The notes beneath the pieces were generated by a model that saw only the letters and a list, made by a program, of their open reading frames with translations, searched no databases and was not told the origin of the DNA. Positions 36,596 through 44,862 of a stretch of DNA of 64,000 nt are shown here, piece after piece (position 1 is the stretch's first letter; each line of letters begins with the position of its first letter). A program made the position numbers and the translations under genes. The DNA is from Legionella sp. MW5194 (GTDB lineage: Bacteria > Pseudomonadota > Gammaproteobacteria > Legionellales > Legionellaceae), in the NCBI RefSeq assembly GCF_016864235.1, contig NZ_CP045732.1:992001-1056000 (forward strand), written 5' to 3'.

Positions 36596-38014
36596 ATGGT
36601 TGTCAGAACTCGCTTTGCCCCCAGTCCAACAGGCTATCTGCATGTGGGAGGGGTACGTACCGCCCTGTTTTCATGGTTATATGCAAGGCATCATCACGGT
36701 CAGTTTGTATTACGCATCGAAGACACCGATCAGGAGCGCTCGACCAAGGAATCCGTGCAGGCTATTTTAGACGGCATGGCCTGGTTAGGCCTCGATTATG
36801 ACGAAGGGCCGGTTTATCAGACAGAACGCTATGGCCGCTATCGTCAGATTGCAGCGCAGTTGTTGAACGAAGGCAAGGCCTATCGCTGCGTCTGCTCCAA
36901 AGAGCGTCTGGAGTCTTTGCGCGAAGCCCAGCTTGCCGCGAAGGAAAAGCCCCGTTATGACGGTCATTGCCGGGATAAACAGTTGCCGGAAGGGGATACG
37001 CCCTTTGTGGTTCGGTTTAAAAACCCGCAGGTAGGGGGGGTGTCTTTCAGCGATCAGGTTTACGGGGATATTCATGTTGATAACCGTGAACTCGATGATT
37101 TAATCCTTGTGCGTTCTGACGGCCATCCGACCTATAATTTCGCTGTCGTCATTGACGATTGGGACATGGCCATTACCCACGTTATCCGCGGCGATGATCA
37201 CATCAACAATACACCCCGGCAAATCAACCTGTTTAAAGCCTTAAACGCACCAATTCCCGTGTTTGCGCACCTGCCCATGATTTTGGGCGAGGACGGCAAA
37301 CGCCTGTCCAAACGCCATGGCGCGGTCAGTGTTCTGCAATTTAAAGAACTAGGCTTTTTGCCGCATGCCTTACTCAATTACCTGGTACGCCTCGGTTGGT
37401 CTAACGGCGATCAGGAAATTTTCAGCGTGGACGAGATGATCGCCAGTTTTGATTTAAAAAATGTCAGTCGTGGCGTGTCCAGTTTTAATTACGACAAGCT
37501 GCATTGGTTGAATCAGCACTACCAGAAGAGCGATTCCCCGCAGGCGGTGGCCAAGGCCCTGCAATGGCACTTTGAACAAAAGGGAGTGGATTGGTCAAAA
37601 GGCCCCTCACTTGCCGATGTGGTGGCTGTGCAAGCGGAGCGCTGCAAAACGTTGGCGGACATGTGTGAAAAAAGTGCCTTTTTCTATCAGGATGACATTG
37701 AGTACGATCCCGATGCGGTGAAGAAGCATCTGCGTCCGGTGGTGCTTGAGCCACTGCGTACACTTTATCAACGCTTGCAGCAAGTGGATGCCTGGGAAGC
37801 TAACCGCGTTCAGGAATGCATTAATGACGTCAGTGCCGAGTTTGATTTGAATCTGGGCAAGATTGCTCAGCCGTTGCGGGTGGCCGTCACCGGCAGCAGC
37901 ATGTCGCCAGCCATTGACGTGACGCTGATCTTGATTGGCAGAGCGCGGGTGTTAAGCCGGTTTCAGCAGGCTTTGCAGATCATTGAGCAGCGGGCGGCTC
38001 AGGCGGAATCATGA
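36596..38014 (+). CDS. gltX: Glutamyl-tRNA synthetase
   Basis: Class I synthetase of 472 residues from ATG 36596; the frame is open 39 codons upstream, but RTRFAPSPTGYLHVGG is the canonical N-terminus and ACGGAGA precedes the ATG. The HIGH motif appears as LHVGG and KMSKS as KRLSKRHGA. It charges tRNA-Glu. The divergent letS start is 150 bases away, so both promoters lie in that interval. Confidence 0.96.
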   Translation: MVVRTRFAPSPTGYLHVGGVRTALFSWLYARHHHGQFVLRIEDTDQERSTKESVQAILDGMAWLGLDYDEGPVYQTERYGRYRQIAAQLLNEGKAYRCVCSKERLESLREAQLAAKEKPRYDGHCRDKQLPEGDTPFVVRFKNPQVGGVSFSDQVYGDIHVDNRELDDLILVRSDGHPTYNFAVVIDDWDMAITHVIRGDDHINNTPRQINLFKALNAPIPVFAHLPMILGEDGKRLSKRHGAVSVLQFKELGFLPHALLNYLVRLGWSNGDQEIFSVDEMIASFDLKNVSRGVSSFNYDKLHWLNQHYQKSDSPQAVAKALQWHFEQKGVDWSKGPSLADVVAVQAERCKTLADMCEKSAFFYQDDIEYDPDAVKKHLRPVVLEPLRTLYQRLQQVDAWEANRVQECINDVSAEFDLNLGKIAQPLRVAVTGSSMSPAIDVTLILIGRARVLSRFQQALQIIEQRAAQAES

Positions 38015-38100
38015 TTTAAAACAGAGGGTGCAGCCATTTTTATCAACAATTGGTCAGATTGTGATAAAATATGGCTTTATTTTTATTAGTAGAAAAAAGC

Positions 38101-38307
38101 ATGCACCATCTGGAAAAGCAATTGTCCTTTTTAGGCGAAATTAATAAGCATCTGTTTTTAGGCAGCGAAGATGCATTGACCAGCAAAGAGTTTAAACGTC
38201 GGGGAATTACCCATGTGGTCAGTATTCTAAAATCCAAAGTCGTTGTGGCCGACAGCATCAAGCACCTGCACATCCCGCTTGCGGATTCGCCCAAGGAAAA
38301 CATATGA
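38101..38307 (+). pseudogene. Remnant of a dual-specificity phosphatase gene (N-terminal part only)
   Basis: 68 residues from ATG 38101 (an ATG at 38071 extends it by ten). The piece INKHLFLGSEDALTSKEF, GITHVVSIL and IKHLHIPLADSP matches the opening beta-strands of a dual-specificity/tyrosine phosphatase domain, but translation stops before the general-acid Asp loop and the HCxxGxxRS catalytic loop. The next 40 bases run straight into the selO start with no phosphatase continuation in any plus frame. Most likely a decayed or truncated gene; a small regulator is the alternative. Confidence 0.6.
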
Positions 38308-38346
38308 TTTAACGCTATACTCTGGGTAATTCATCAGGTGTTTTCT

Positions 38347-39798
38347 ATGCGTCTTCATTTTGATAACAGCTTTGCCCGCTTGCCGGATACGTTTTATACC
38401 CTGCTCGATGCGACACCCGTAACCGACTGTGAGTTAATCCATGTCAATGAAAGGGTGGCTCTGCATCTTGGGATTGGCGCTGACCTGTTAAGCTCCCCAT
38501 CGTTCGCCCATTATTTTGGCGGCAATCAACGCCTGCCCGGCAGTAAGCCTCTGGCCATGGTGTATGCGGGGCATCAATTCGGTTATTACGTGCCGCAACT
38601 GGGTGACGGCCGGGCGTTGCTGCTTGGCGAGCTCATTAATCCCAAGGGCGAACGCTTCGACATCCAATTAAAAGGCTCAGGGCAAACGCCTTATTCACGC
38701 ATGGGGGATGGCCGCGCGGTGCTGCGCTCGACTGTTCGCGAGTACTTAGCCTCCGAAGCCCTGCATGCCCTGGGCATTCCAACCACCCAGGCTTTATGTA
38801 TTGTGGCCACGCACGAGCCGGTTTACCGTCATGTGCCGGAGCCCGGTGCGGTATTGACCCGCGTGGCGGAATCGCACATCCGTATCGGCCATTTTGAGTA
38901 TTTTTACTACACCCAGCAATTTGAAGCGGTGAAGCAGTTGGCCGATTATGTGCTATCACGGCATTATCCTGACCAACCTCACGATGAAAAGGGCTACGCC
39001 TGCTTTTTTAAGCAGGCGGTGTTACGTACCGCCCGCCTGATCGCGCAATGGCAGGCAGTGGGCTTTTGTCATGGGGTGATGAATACCGATAACATGTCGG
39101 TGTTGGGATTAACCATTGACTACGGTCCCTTTGGTTTTCTTGATGCCTATGATGCCCAGCATGTCTGTAACAGTTCGGATGAGGCCGGTCGTTATGCCTT
39201 TGACCGCCAGCCTGCCATTGCCTTCTGGAATTTGATGGCTTTTGCCCAGGCGCTAACCCCTCTGCTGCCGCAGGACACCTTACGGTCCGTACTGGATTTG
39301 TTTCAACCGGAGCTGGTTAAGGCTTACAGCGAATTGATGCGCAAAAAAATGGGCTGGCAGTTACCGCAGGAAGAAGACATGGAGATCGTCAATGCCATGC
39401 TGAATTTAATGCAGCAGCATCGCCTTGATTACACCCTGTTTTTACGCACTTTAAGTGATTATGCGCTTCATCAGGATGACCGCTGCTTTGACCGCCTGAC
39501 CTGCCGGCCTGAAGCCTTAAAACCCTGGCTTGAAGCTTATGCTACGCGTTGTGCCCAGGAGCCCGCGCTGGCTGATGAGCGCAGTCGGCTGATGAAAGGC
39601 GTAAACCCCAAATACATCCTGCGAAATTACCTTGCGCAACAAGCCATTGACGCCGCCTATCAACATCAGGATTACAGCGAGATTGACAGGCTCTTTCGCG
39701 TGTTACAAAAGCCGTTTGATGAGCAGCCGGATAAAGCGCATTACGCGCAATTGCCGCCGGAATGGGCGGCGCGGATTTCGGTGAGTTGTTCCTCCTAG
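38347..39798 (+). CDS. selO: Protein adenylyltransferase SelO (YdiU family)
   Basis: Pseudokinase-fold AMP transferase of 483 residues from ATG 38347. Signature segments are GHQFGYYVPQLGDGRALLLGE, KGSGQTPYSRMGDGRAVLRS and the active-site stretch HGVMNTDNMSVLGL followed by DYGPFGFLDAYD. The C-terminus ends VSCSS as in bacterial Cys-type SelO, without selenocysteine. SelO AMPylates redox proteins on Ser/Thr/Tyr. CAGGTG lies six bases upstream of this start. Confidence 0.92.
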   Translation: MRLHFDNSFARLPDTFYTLLDATPVTDCELIHVNERVALHLGIGADLLSSPSFAHYFGGNQRLPGSKPLAMVYAGHQFGYYVPQLGDGRALLLGELINPKGERFDIQLKGSGQTPYSRMGDGRAVLRSTVREYLASEALHALGIPTTQALCIVATHEPVYRHVPEPGAVLTRVAESHIRIGHFEYFYYTQQFEAVKQLADYVLSRHYPDQPHDEKGYACFFKQAVLRTARLIAQWQAVGFCHGVMNTDNMSVLGLTIDYGPFGFLDAYDAQHVCNSSDEAGRYAFDRQPAIAFWNLMAFAQALTPLLPQDTLRSVLDLFQPELVKAYSELMRKKMGWQLPQEEDMEIVNAMLNLMQQHRLDYTLFLRTLSDYALHQDDRCFDRLTCRPEALKPWLEAYATRCAQEPALADERSRLMKGVNPKYILRNYLAQQAIDAAYQHQDYSEIDRLFRVLQKPFDEQPDKAHYAQLPPEWAARISVSCSS

Positions 39799-39803
39799 AA
39801 AGC

Positions 39804-40835
39804 TTAAAAGCGGTATTGGTTTTGCTGTTGCAGGAATTCTTGCAGCGTGATGGGTTTCGGATTTTTAAAAAAACCAAAAACCAGTTGGCTTTCATGCTGG
39901 ATGTCTGCCTTAAAAATAGTTTCGTCATCGGTTCCGGAAACAACCGGATCGGAGACGGAGTCGTAGATGGAGGCCACCGGGTGCGGTTTGCCCTGTTCAT
40001 GCCAGTTTAATTTGGCATGGCAGGTGGGGCAGACTTCAATGGGTAATTGCAATCCCTTGATGCGTTGTTTCTGCTGTTCAGTCAGGTAAATGCAGTGGCC
40101 CAAACGGATTTTACCAAAAAAGGCATGCTCACTCTGCTCAGGATGATTTTTTACCCATTCTTCAAGCGTTGCAAGAATGGTATCGGTGTCTTGACGTTCT
40201 TGCGGAGTATCCGCTTCGCCCATGTGAATGGCAAGACCCACGTGATTGTCCAGCGCCAGTTGAATGGTTTTGACCAATTCCTGCCCAGTTAATTGACGCG
40301 GGGCTAAGGGTTGGCCGCTGATATCAATGCCTTTCAGCAAGCCGTCGCTTTGTAACACCGTGTGAATAAAGTATTCGGCGTCCTTGGCCGTGTGGTGGAC
40401 TCGGTCCAAGCTCAGTAAGCCATACGCTTCTTTGCCCAGGGCAGAATCTTCCCTGGCATCGAGCAGGCCTTTTAAAAAGGCTGCGATGTAATCGTCCAGC
40501 GTACAGCCGTCCATGGGTTTCGGGGTCGTGCGGATCTCAAGATACTTCCCTGCTGAATTGGCAATGACATCGTAAGTGCCTTCCTGAATGTCCTTTAGCT
40601 TCCGCACCATCTGATGAACAAGAGCAAACTGTGTCCAAATCAGTTTAAGGCAGGCTTCGGTGTCGCGCGGTACTTCCCTGGATTTATCCTCATACTGTAG
40701 CTGAACCTCCAGGAATTGCTGGTAGACCTGCGGGCACTTGTTTCTTTCTGCAATTTTCTGAAGGAAAACCTTGCTGAAACTGCCATTGAGGTGGCAATGA
40801 AAATCGGCATAGCCCTGTTCCGTTTTAGTTTGCAT
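39804..40835 (-). CDS. Adenosine deaminase family amidohydrolase
   Basis: 343-residue metal-dependent hydrolase. ADFHCHLNGS is the first metal-binding HxH, LAIHMGEAD carries the HxGE catalytic pair, KIRLGHCIYL the next His, and VVSGTDDE the metal Asp. It probably deaminates adenosine or a related purine (it could be adenine or N6-methyl-AMP type; the overall sequence is too divergent to tell). EVCPTCHAK corresponds to the ExCPxSN segment, with unusual substitutions. It is a single-gene unit convergent with selO. Confidence 0.82.
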   Translation of the reverse strand: MQTKTEQGYADFHCHLNGSFSKVFLQKIAERNKCPQVYQQFLEVQLQYEDKSREVPRDTEACLKLIWTQFALVHQMVRKLKDIQEGTYDVIANSAGKYLEIRTTPKPMDGCTLDDYIAAFLKGLLDAREDSALGKEAYGLLSLDRVHHTAKDAEYFIHTVLQSDGLLKGIDISGQPLAPRQLTGQELVKTIQLALDNHVGLAIHMGEADTPQERQDTDTILATLEEWVKNHPEQSEHAFFGKIRLGHCIYLTEQQKQRIKGLQLPIEVCPTCHAKLNWHEQGKPHPVASIYDSVSDPVVSGTDDETIFKADIQHESQLVFGFFKNPKPITLQEFLQQQNQYRF

Positions 40836-40998
40836 GACAGCCTCTTGAAGTCGAAATGCTGCATTTTATCTGCAAATGATGTCCGCGTCAGCCTCGAGTA
40901 GCCCTTGGCCTGATAATCTGTTGTTAAAGCCGAATGGCTATTCCCGTTCATGACGGCGTTTGCTAGTATGAGGGCAATGTGCAGACAGGAGAACGGGT

Positions 40999-41421
40999 AT
41001 GGCAAACGTGCAATTTCAAGTGGAGCTGAACCCTGCACCGGAAGACGAAGCCCTGTTGCGCGCAGGCATTGTCGCGTTCAATGTCAGCTGCCTTCATGAG
41101 CAGGCGAGTCATTTCTGCCTTTTCGCCAGAGACGAAGGGCAACTGATTGGGGGTGCCTCCCTCTGGCAGCACAGTGACGCCTTTTACATCGATGTGCTGT
41201 GGTTTGAAGACAATTACCGCCGACAGGGTCTGGGTTCAGCACTTCTTAACAGACTGGACCAGCAGGCGGTCAGTGCTGGCATCAAAAAAATTTTTGTCGA
41301 TACGTTTTCTTTTCAAGCGCTTGATTTTTATATAAAAAACGGCTTTGCAGTGATTGCCTGCGTACCGGAATACCTCTTGGGGCATGACTGTTATTTTCTT
41401 AAAAAAAGCCTGTTTTTCTGA
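40999..41421 (+). CDS. GNAT-family N-acetyltransferase
   Basis: 140-residue acetyltransferase. The acetyl-CoA loop is FEDNYRRQGLGSALL (about 72-86) following the beta4 strand FYIDVLWF, and the C-terminal FSFQALDFYIKNGFAVIA is typical of the fold. Substrate unknown. AGGAG is 9-13 bases before the ATG. It is followed 27 bases later by a palindrome and the beta-helix gene. Confidence 0.85.
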   Translation: MANVQFQVELNPAPEDEALLRAGIVAFNVSCLHEQASHFCLFARDEGQLIGGASLWQHSDAFYIDVLWFEDNYRRQGLGSALLNRLDQQAVSAGIKKIFVDTFSFQALDFYIKNGFAVIACVPEYLLGHDCYFLKKSLFF

Positions 41422-41447
41422 TCTGGCATTAAATTTGCTCAATGAAA

Positions 41448-41469
41448 TGTCCATAGGCGCTTATGGACA
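41448..41469. repeat. Near-perfect 22-bp palindrome at the start of the beta-helix gene
   Basis: TGTCCATA, GGCGCT, TATGGACA: eight-base perfect arms, and GCGC in the centre is also self-complementary. It ends six bases before the ATG at 41476, and the only Shine-Dalgarno-like bases (GGA) lie in the right arm. It could be a repressor site or an RNA hairpin hiding the ribosome site. Confidence 0.6.
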
Positions 41470-41475
41470 CACATC

Positions 41476-42927
41476 ATGTTTTCGTTAAAGCCCACGTTTT
41501 TAACACTGGTCGGTTTGGTCTTGCTGACGGCCGGTGCATCCGTTCAGGCAACCACCTGGTACCTGAAAGCCGGCAATACCCCCGGCAAAGGCACAGCGGA
41601 AGAACCCTTTAACAGCCTGGAGGCGCTTGGCAATCTCGCCGAAGAGGGGGACACGCTCATCATTCTTCCTTCCAACGAGGTTTTTAAAGGAAAAATCAAG
41701 CTTAAACCGGATCAAATCATCAAGGGCGGCGGTGAGATTGATTGCGCGGGAACACCCTTTGTTTGCAAAGTCAATCAGGCGGGAGCCCAAATCACCAATC
41801 CCGACGGCGATGCCATTGAATTGGCGGAAAATACCCAAATCATGGGCATTGAGATCATTAAACCCGCAGGCTATGCCATCTATGGAAAAAATGTTCGCAA
41901 CGTGAAAATCAGCCACACCCGTATTGTCAGCGCCAATCAGGCGGCGAAGGTGCAGGATGAGTTTTTACCGCCGCCGGAGTTACGCGGCTTTATGACTTTT
42001 TTTCTGGGTAAACAATACAATAACAGGAATTTTCCCAAAGCAGCCATCGCCTTTGTCGGGGACAGCGATTATTCTCTGGATGCCATTGAAATCAGCCACA
42101 GCCTGATTGAAGGGGAGGATAATGGCGGGACGCGAGGATCCGGTGTCAGTGTCCTTTTGGCTGAAAAATCATCGGCTGGCATTGCCATGGAAAACAACAT
42201 GATTAAGGGGAACAGCACCCTTGAGGGGGTGGTGCCTAACTACCATGCCGGCATTTATGTGCTGGCCAAAGACGAAGCGGAGGGGCGGCTTAAAATTAAC
42301 GGATTGTCCATCAGCCAGTTAAAACGGTTCAATGACGGCATTAATCTCATGGCGTTTGATGACGCCAAATTATATGCCCAGATTCAGGGCTATCAATTTT
42401 ACGGCTCCCCCTGGCAGGGGCAGATGAGCGAGGGACTGGAAACCATTACCGCGTATGGGCAGGGTAAATTTGCTCCTCTAGCCAAAATGACCGCGACTGA
42501 ACATCATGCGCAAATCATTCTTCGTATGGAAGACAGTGTGATTACCGGCAGCGGCGGGCCCGGAATTGTCATGTGCAATTCGCTCGGTAATGCCCCTAAA
42601 AACATCATTGATCTGGGGCAGGGTCCTGCAGCCGAAACCGGAACATTTATCGATAGCCCCAGTTCAGGAGGAAATGAAATCTACAATAATTCACGCGCCT
42701 CCGGCAATGGCGTGGAATTGGTCGTGATCAATGGCAGCGTTTACGCCCGCAACAATTGGTGGGGCGAGCATGGCGCAATCAAAGGCAAAAGCAGCGACTT
42801 GACTTTGAATCCAAAACTGGCCCGCCTTTGCGGCGTCAATTTAAATGCGGAATTTTGTCAAAAAGGGGAAGTCAGTCAGTTGTATACTGAGCCCGCATTA
42901 AAGAAAGGAGGTGTTAAATCCCATTGA
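41476..42927 (+). CDS. Secreted right-handed parallel beta-helix protein
   Basis: 483 residues with a Sec signal peptide (cleavage near SVQA-TTW). The mature protein has the pectate-lyase-like beta-helix look: GNTPGKGTAEEPFNSLEAL at the entrance, then repeating I/V-N-hydrophobic turns (for example AENTQIMGIEIIKPAGYAI and VRNVKISHTRIV) to about residue 430. Cysteine pairs occur early (DCAGTPFVC) and late (LCGV...FCQ). No polysaccharide-lyase catalytic residues are evident. Probably periplasmic or exported. Ribosome site unclear because of the adjacent palindrome. Confidence 0.72.
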   Translation: MFSLKPTFLTLVGLVLLTAGASVQATTWYLKAGNTPGKGTAEEPFNSLEALGNLAEEGDTLIILPSNEVFKGKIKLKPDQIIKGGGEIDCAGTPFVCKVNQAGAQITNPDGDAIELAENTQIMGIEIIKPAGYAIYGKNVRNVKISHTRIVSANQAAKVQDEFLPPPELRGFMTFFLGKQYNNRNFPKAAIAFVGDSDYSLDAIEISHSLIEGEDNGGTRGSGVSVLLAEKSSAGIAMENNMIKGNSTLEGVVPNYHAGIYVLAKDEAEGRLKINGLSISQLKRFNDGINLMAFDDAKLYAQIQGYQFYGSPWQGQMSEGLETITAYGQGKFAPLAKMTATEHHAQIILRMEDSVITGSGGPGIVMCNSLGNAPKNIIDLGQGPAAETGTFIDSPSSGGNEIYNNSRASGNGVELVVINGSVYARNNWWGEHGAIKGKSSDLTLNPKLARLCGVNLNAEFCQKGEVSQLYTEPALKKGGVKSH

Positions 42928-43033
42928 TCCTTCGTCATGTTGATGGTTTTTGTCGTGGGGTGTGACTGATTTGTTTACCTTGGTGAATAAGACAAACCCG
43001 TAGGAAGATGCGAATTAAGATAGTGAGTAAAAT

Positions 43034-43576
43034 ATGGACATTTTGATTAATGCTTTAGGATACGTCGCCTCATCGCTTGTTTTCGCGGCCTTTTATGTTA
43101 AACGGATCATGACGTTACGTCTGATTGCAATTGGCAGCAACGTCGCTTTTATTGCCTATGCAACAACGGCGCATCTTCTGCCTATTTTTATCCTGCATTC
43201 CCTGCTTCTGCCGTTAAATATTCACCGCATCCTTGAATTAAGGCGAAACCTTAAACTGCTGGCCGAAGGTCAGGCGGATGACAAAGCCATTAAAAAGCTG
43301 CTGGGACCGAGATGGATGAATAGCAATGAAATGGTATTTAAGGACGGCAAAACCACCTGGACTGTTTATCTGCTCAAATCCGATTCAGAGGGCGGGGTGT
43401 GCACACCGCAGGTGCCGGCCGACAAGGCGTCGATTTTTGATGAGGGACACAACCCTGACAATATTTATGTTATTAATCCTGAGAAATCCGCTGAGTCCAA
43501 CCTGCCGCTTAAATTAATCGGTTACGACAAAGCCAGCAATGTGGACATGGCCGGTACGGTGGAAACGGCTCTGTAA
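43034..43576 (+). CDS. Inner-membrane protein (YgjV-like) with soluble C-terminal part
   Basis: 180 residues. Three N-terminal hydrophobic segments (about 4-23, 28-46 and 48-62) form a small membrane domain resembling YgjV-type bacterial membrane proteins, followed by a roughly 110-residue soluble part with FKDGKTTWTVYLLKSDSE and IYVINPEK. Function unknown. The ribosome site is weak. It lies alone between two secreted-protein genes. Confidence 0.65.
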   Translation: MDILINALGYVASSLVFAAFYVKRIMTLRLIAIGSNVAFIAYATTAHLLPIFILHSLLLPLNIHRILELRRNLKLLAEGQADDKAIKKLLGPRWMNSNEMVFKDGKTTWTVYLLKSDSEGGVCTPQVPADKASIFDEGHNPDNIYVINPEKSAESNLPLKLIGYDKASNVDMAGTVETAL

Positions 43577-43610
43577 ATGGGCAGGCATCAGGCAACTGGC
43601 CTTGCGGAAT

Positions 43611-43635
43611 TGCAACTAATTCTCATTTGTATTAT
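43611..43635 (+). promoter_or_regulatory. Possible Fur box and -10 element
   Basis: TGCAACTAATTCTCA (43611-43625) fits the 7-1-7 Fur pattern TGATAATNATTATCA at about 10 of 14 positions, the right half at six of seven. TATTAT follows at 43630-43635 as a -10. It is 32 bases before the small secreted cysteine protein gene. Confidence 0.3.
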
Positions 43636-43666
43636 CGTTCCTGTTTAGCAACCAACTTAAAGGACG

Positions 43667-44092
43667 ATGATGAAAGGATGCACGTTTGCAGTGGCCATGC
43701 TGCTCACGGGTTTCCTTCACGCCACAAGTGAGTGCCGTATTCATACCTGGCATACCATCAACTCGCTGGATGGGCAGTGGAAAATTACCTTAAAAATGAT
43801 TAATCAACAGGGAGTGTTTGCTGACCGCGATTGCAATCCTTTAACAGAAACCTCTCTCACTGCAGAACAGCCGTTAATTTATGGCTTTGGTTTCCCAGAC
43901 GATGCGGATTTCGATTTGGCCTACACAGTCACGGCGGTCAAACAGGAGGCGGGATTCCAATCGAAAGCCTGTGTTTTTGTTGTCACAGCCAAAGGCCCGG
44001 CGCAGCCTGACATTACTGCCATTGCCTACCATGGCGCTGAATGCCTGTGGAAAGTGGTTCGGGGCGTAGGCGAAGATTTTACAGTGCGATAA
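43667..44092 (+). CDS. Small secreted cysteine-containing protein, unknown
   Basis: 141 residues (ATG 43667; the next ATG at 43670 is equally good). Sec signal peptide with cleavage near LHATS. The mature part has four cysteines (SECRIH, DRDCNP, SKACVF, AECLWK), enough for two disulfides, and beta-rich sequence. I do not recognise the family. AAAGGA precedes the start. A possible Fur box upstream hints at iron control. It ends in front of a perfect hairpin shared with the convergent gene. Confidence 0.6.
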   Translation: MMKGCTFAVAMLLTGFLHATSECRIHTWHTINSLDGQWKITLKMINQQGVFADRDCNPLTETSLTAEQPLIYGFGFPDDADFDLAYTVTAVKQEAGFQSKACVFVVTAKGPAQPDITAIAYHGAECLWKVVRGVGEDFTVR

Positions 44093-44095
44093 CAG

Positions 44096-44125
44096 CTCTC
44101 CAATTCTGACTTCAGAATTGGAGAG
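44096..44125. terminator. Perfect 14-bp inverted repeat between convergent genes
   Basis: CTCTCCAATTCTGA (44096-44109) and TCAGAATTGGAGAG (44112-44125) with a two-base centre. It sits between the stops of the two convergent genes and probably ends both transcripts, although neither side has a T-run. Confidence 0.6.
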
Positions 44126-44132
44126 TGAGATA

Positions 44133-44723
44133 TTATTGCTGGGAAGTCGTACCGGATTGGGGTGCAGGGCTTTCAGTACTGTTTGATTTAGCCAGTTGGG
44201 CTGCGCAAGAGGCGGCAATGTCATTGATTTTGTTGTCGTACTCTTTGTCCGTCATGTTATCGGAGTTTTTAATCAGGGTTTTTAATTCCGATTTGGCGCA
44301 GCCGCAATAGGATGTAGCCACTTGCTTTAAGCGATCATCCATTTTGGGGTACACAAGACTCCAGCGATCATGACAGGATTCATCAATGTCGGTTTCGGAG
44401 GCGCCAGTTAATTCATTGTCTTCTTCAAGGGAATTTAGGGCATCGTGAAGCAGGGTACGGGTCATGCACACCTGCGCAGCTTTATCCACGGCAGCGCTGT
44501 CCTGCAGGGGTTGTGTGGCGGCGCATTCGCAATATTGTTCACCAAAATTTTTGTAGTCGACCTGATCCTTGGTGGTGTTATCACGCCCAAGCCAGGCTTT
44601 GACGCAGGTGGATTGAAAGGTTTCTTCGCTTTTTGCAGCGGGGGCATTGTCTGCCTGAACAAGCAAGGGAATACCAACAAAAACAACAGCCAACAGCGAT
44701 TTTATTGTTCTATTTGAGTGCAT
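44133..44723 (-). CDS. Periplasmic protein with two cysteine-rich repeats
   Basis: 196 residues with a signal peptide (cleavage near VQADN). The mature protein contains a duplicated module of about 65 residues, each with the pattern C, then CxC, then C: STCVKAW / EQYCECA / AQVCM, and ESCHDRW / TSYCGCA / AASCA. The tail is Ser/Pro/Gln-rich. Eight conserved cysteines suggest disulfide or metal binding. Function not recognised. Convergent with the preceding small secreted gene. Confidence 0.65.
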   Translation of the reverse strand: MHSNRTIKSLLAVVFVGIPLLVQADNAPAAKSEETFQSTCVKAWLGRDNTTKDQVDYKNFGEQYCECAATQPLQDSAAVDKAAQVCMTRTLLHDALNSLEEDNELTGASETDIDESCHDRWSLVYPKMDDRLKQVATSYCGCAKSELKTLIKNSDNMTDKEYDNKINDIAASCAAQLAKSNSTESPAPQSGTTSQQ

Positions 44724-44862
44724 GGCGTGTTACTCCGTAGGGTTGATTAAAAGGTAATTCTAATTTTCAGCATAGTTCACGGATGAAAACTAAGCGAATG
44801 GTTTTAAAAAATTTTTTGAAGAGGGAGCTGCCCTTGGGAGGGCTTTGAGAGACACCCAGGCA

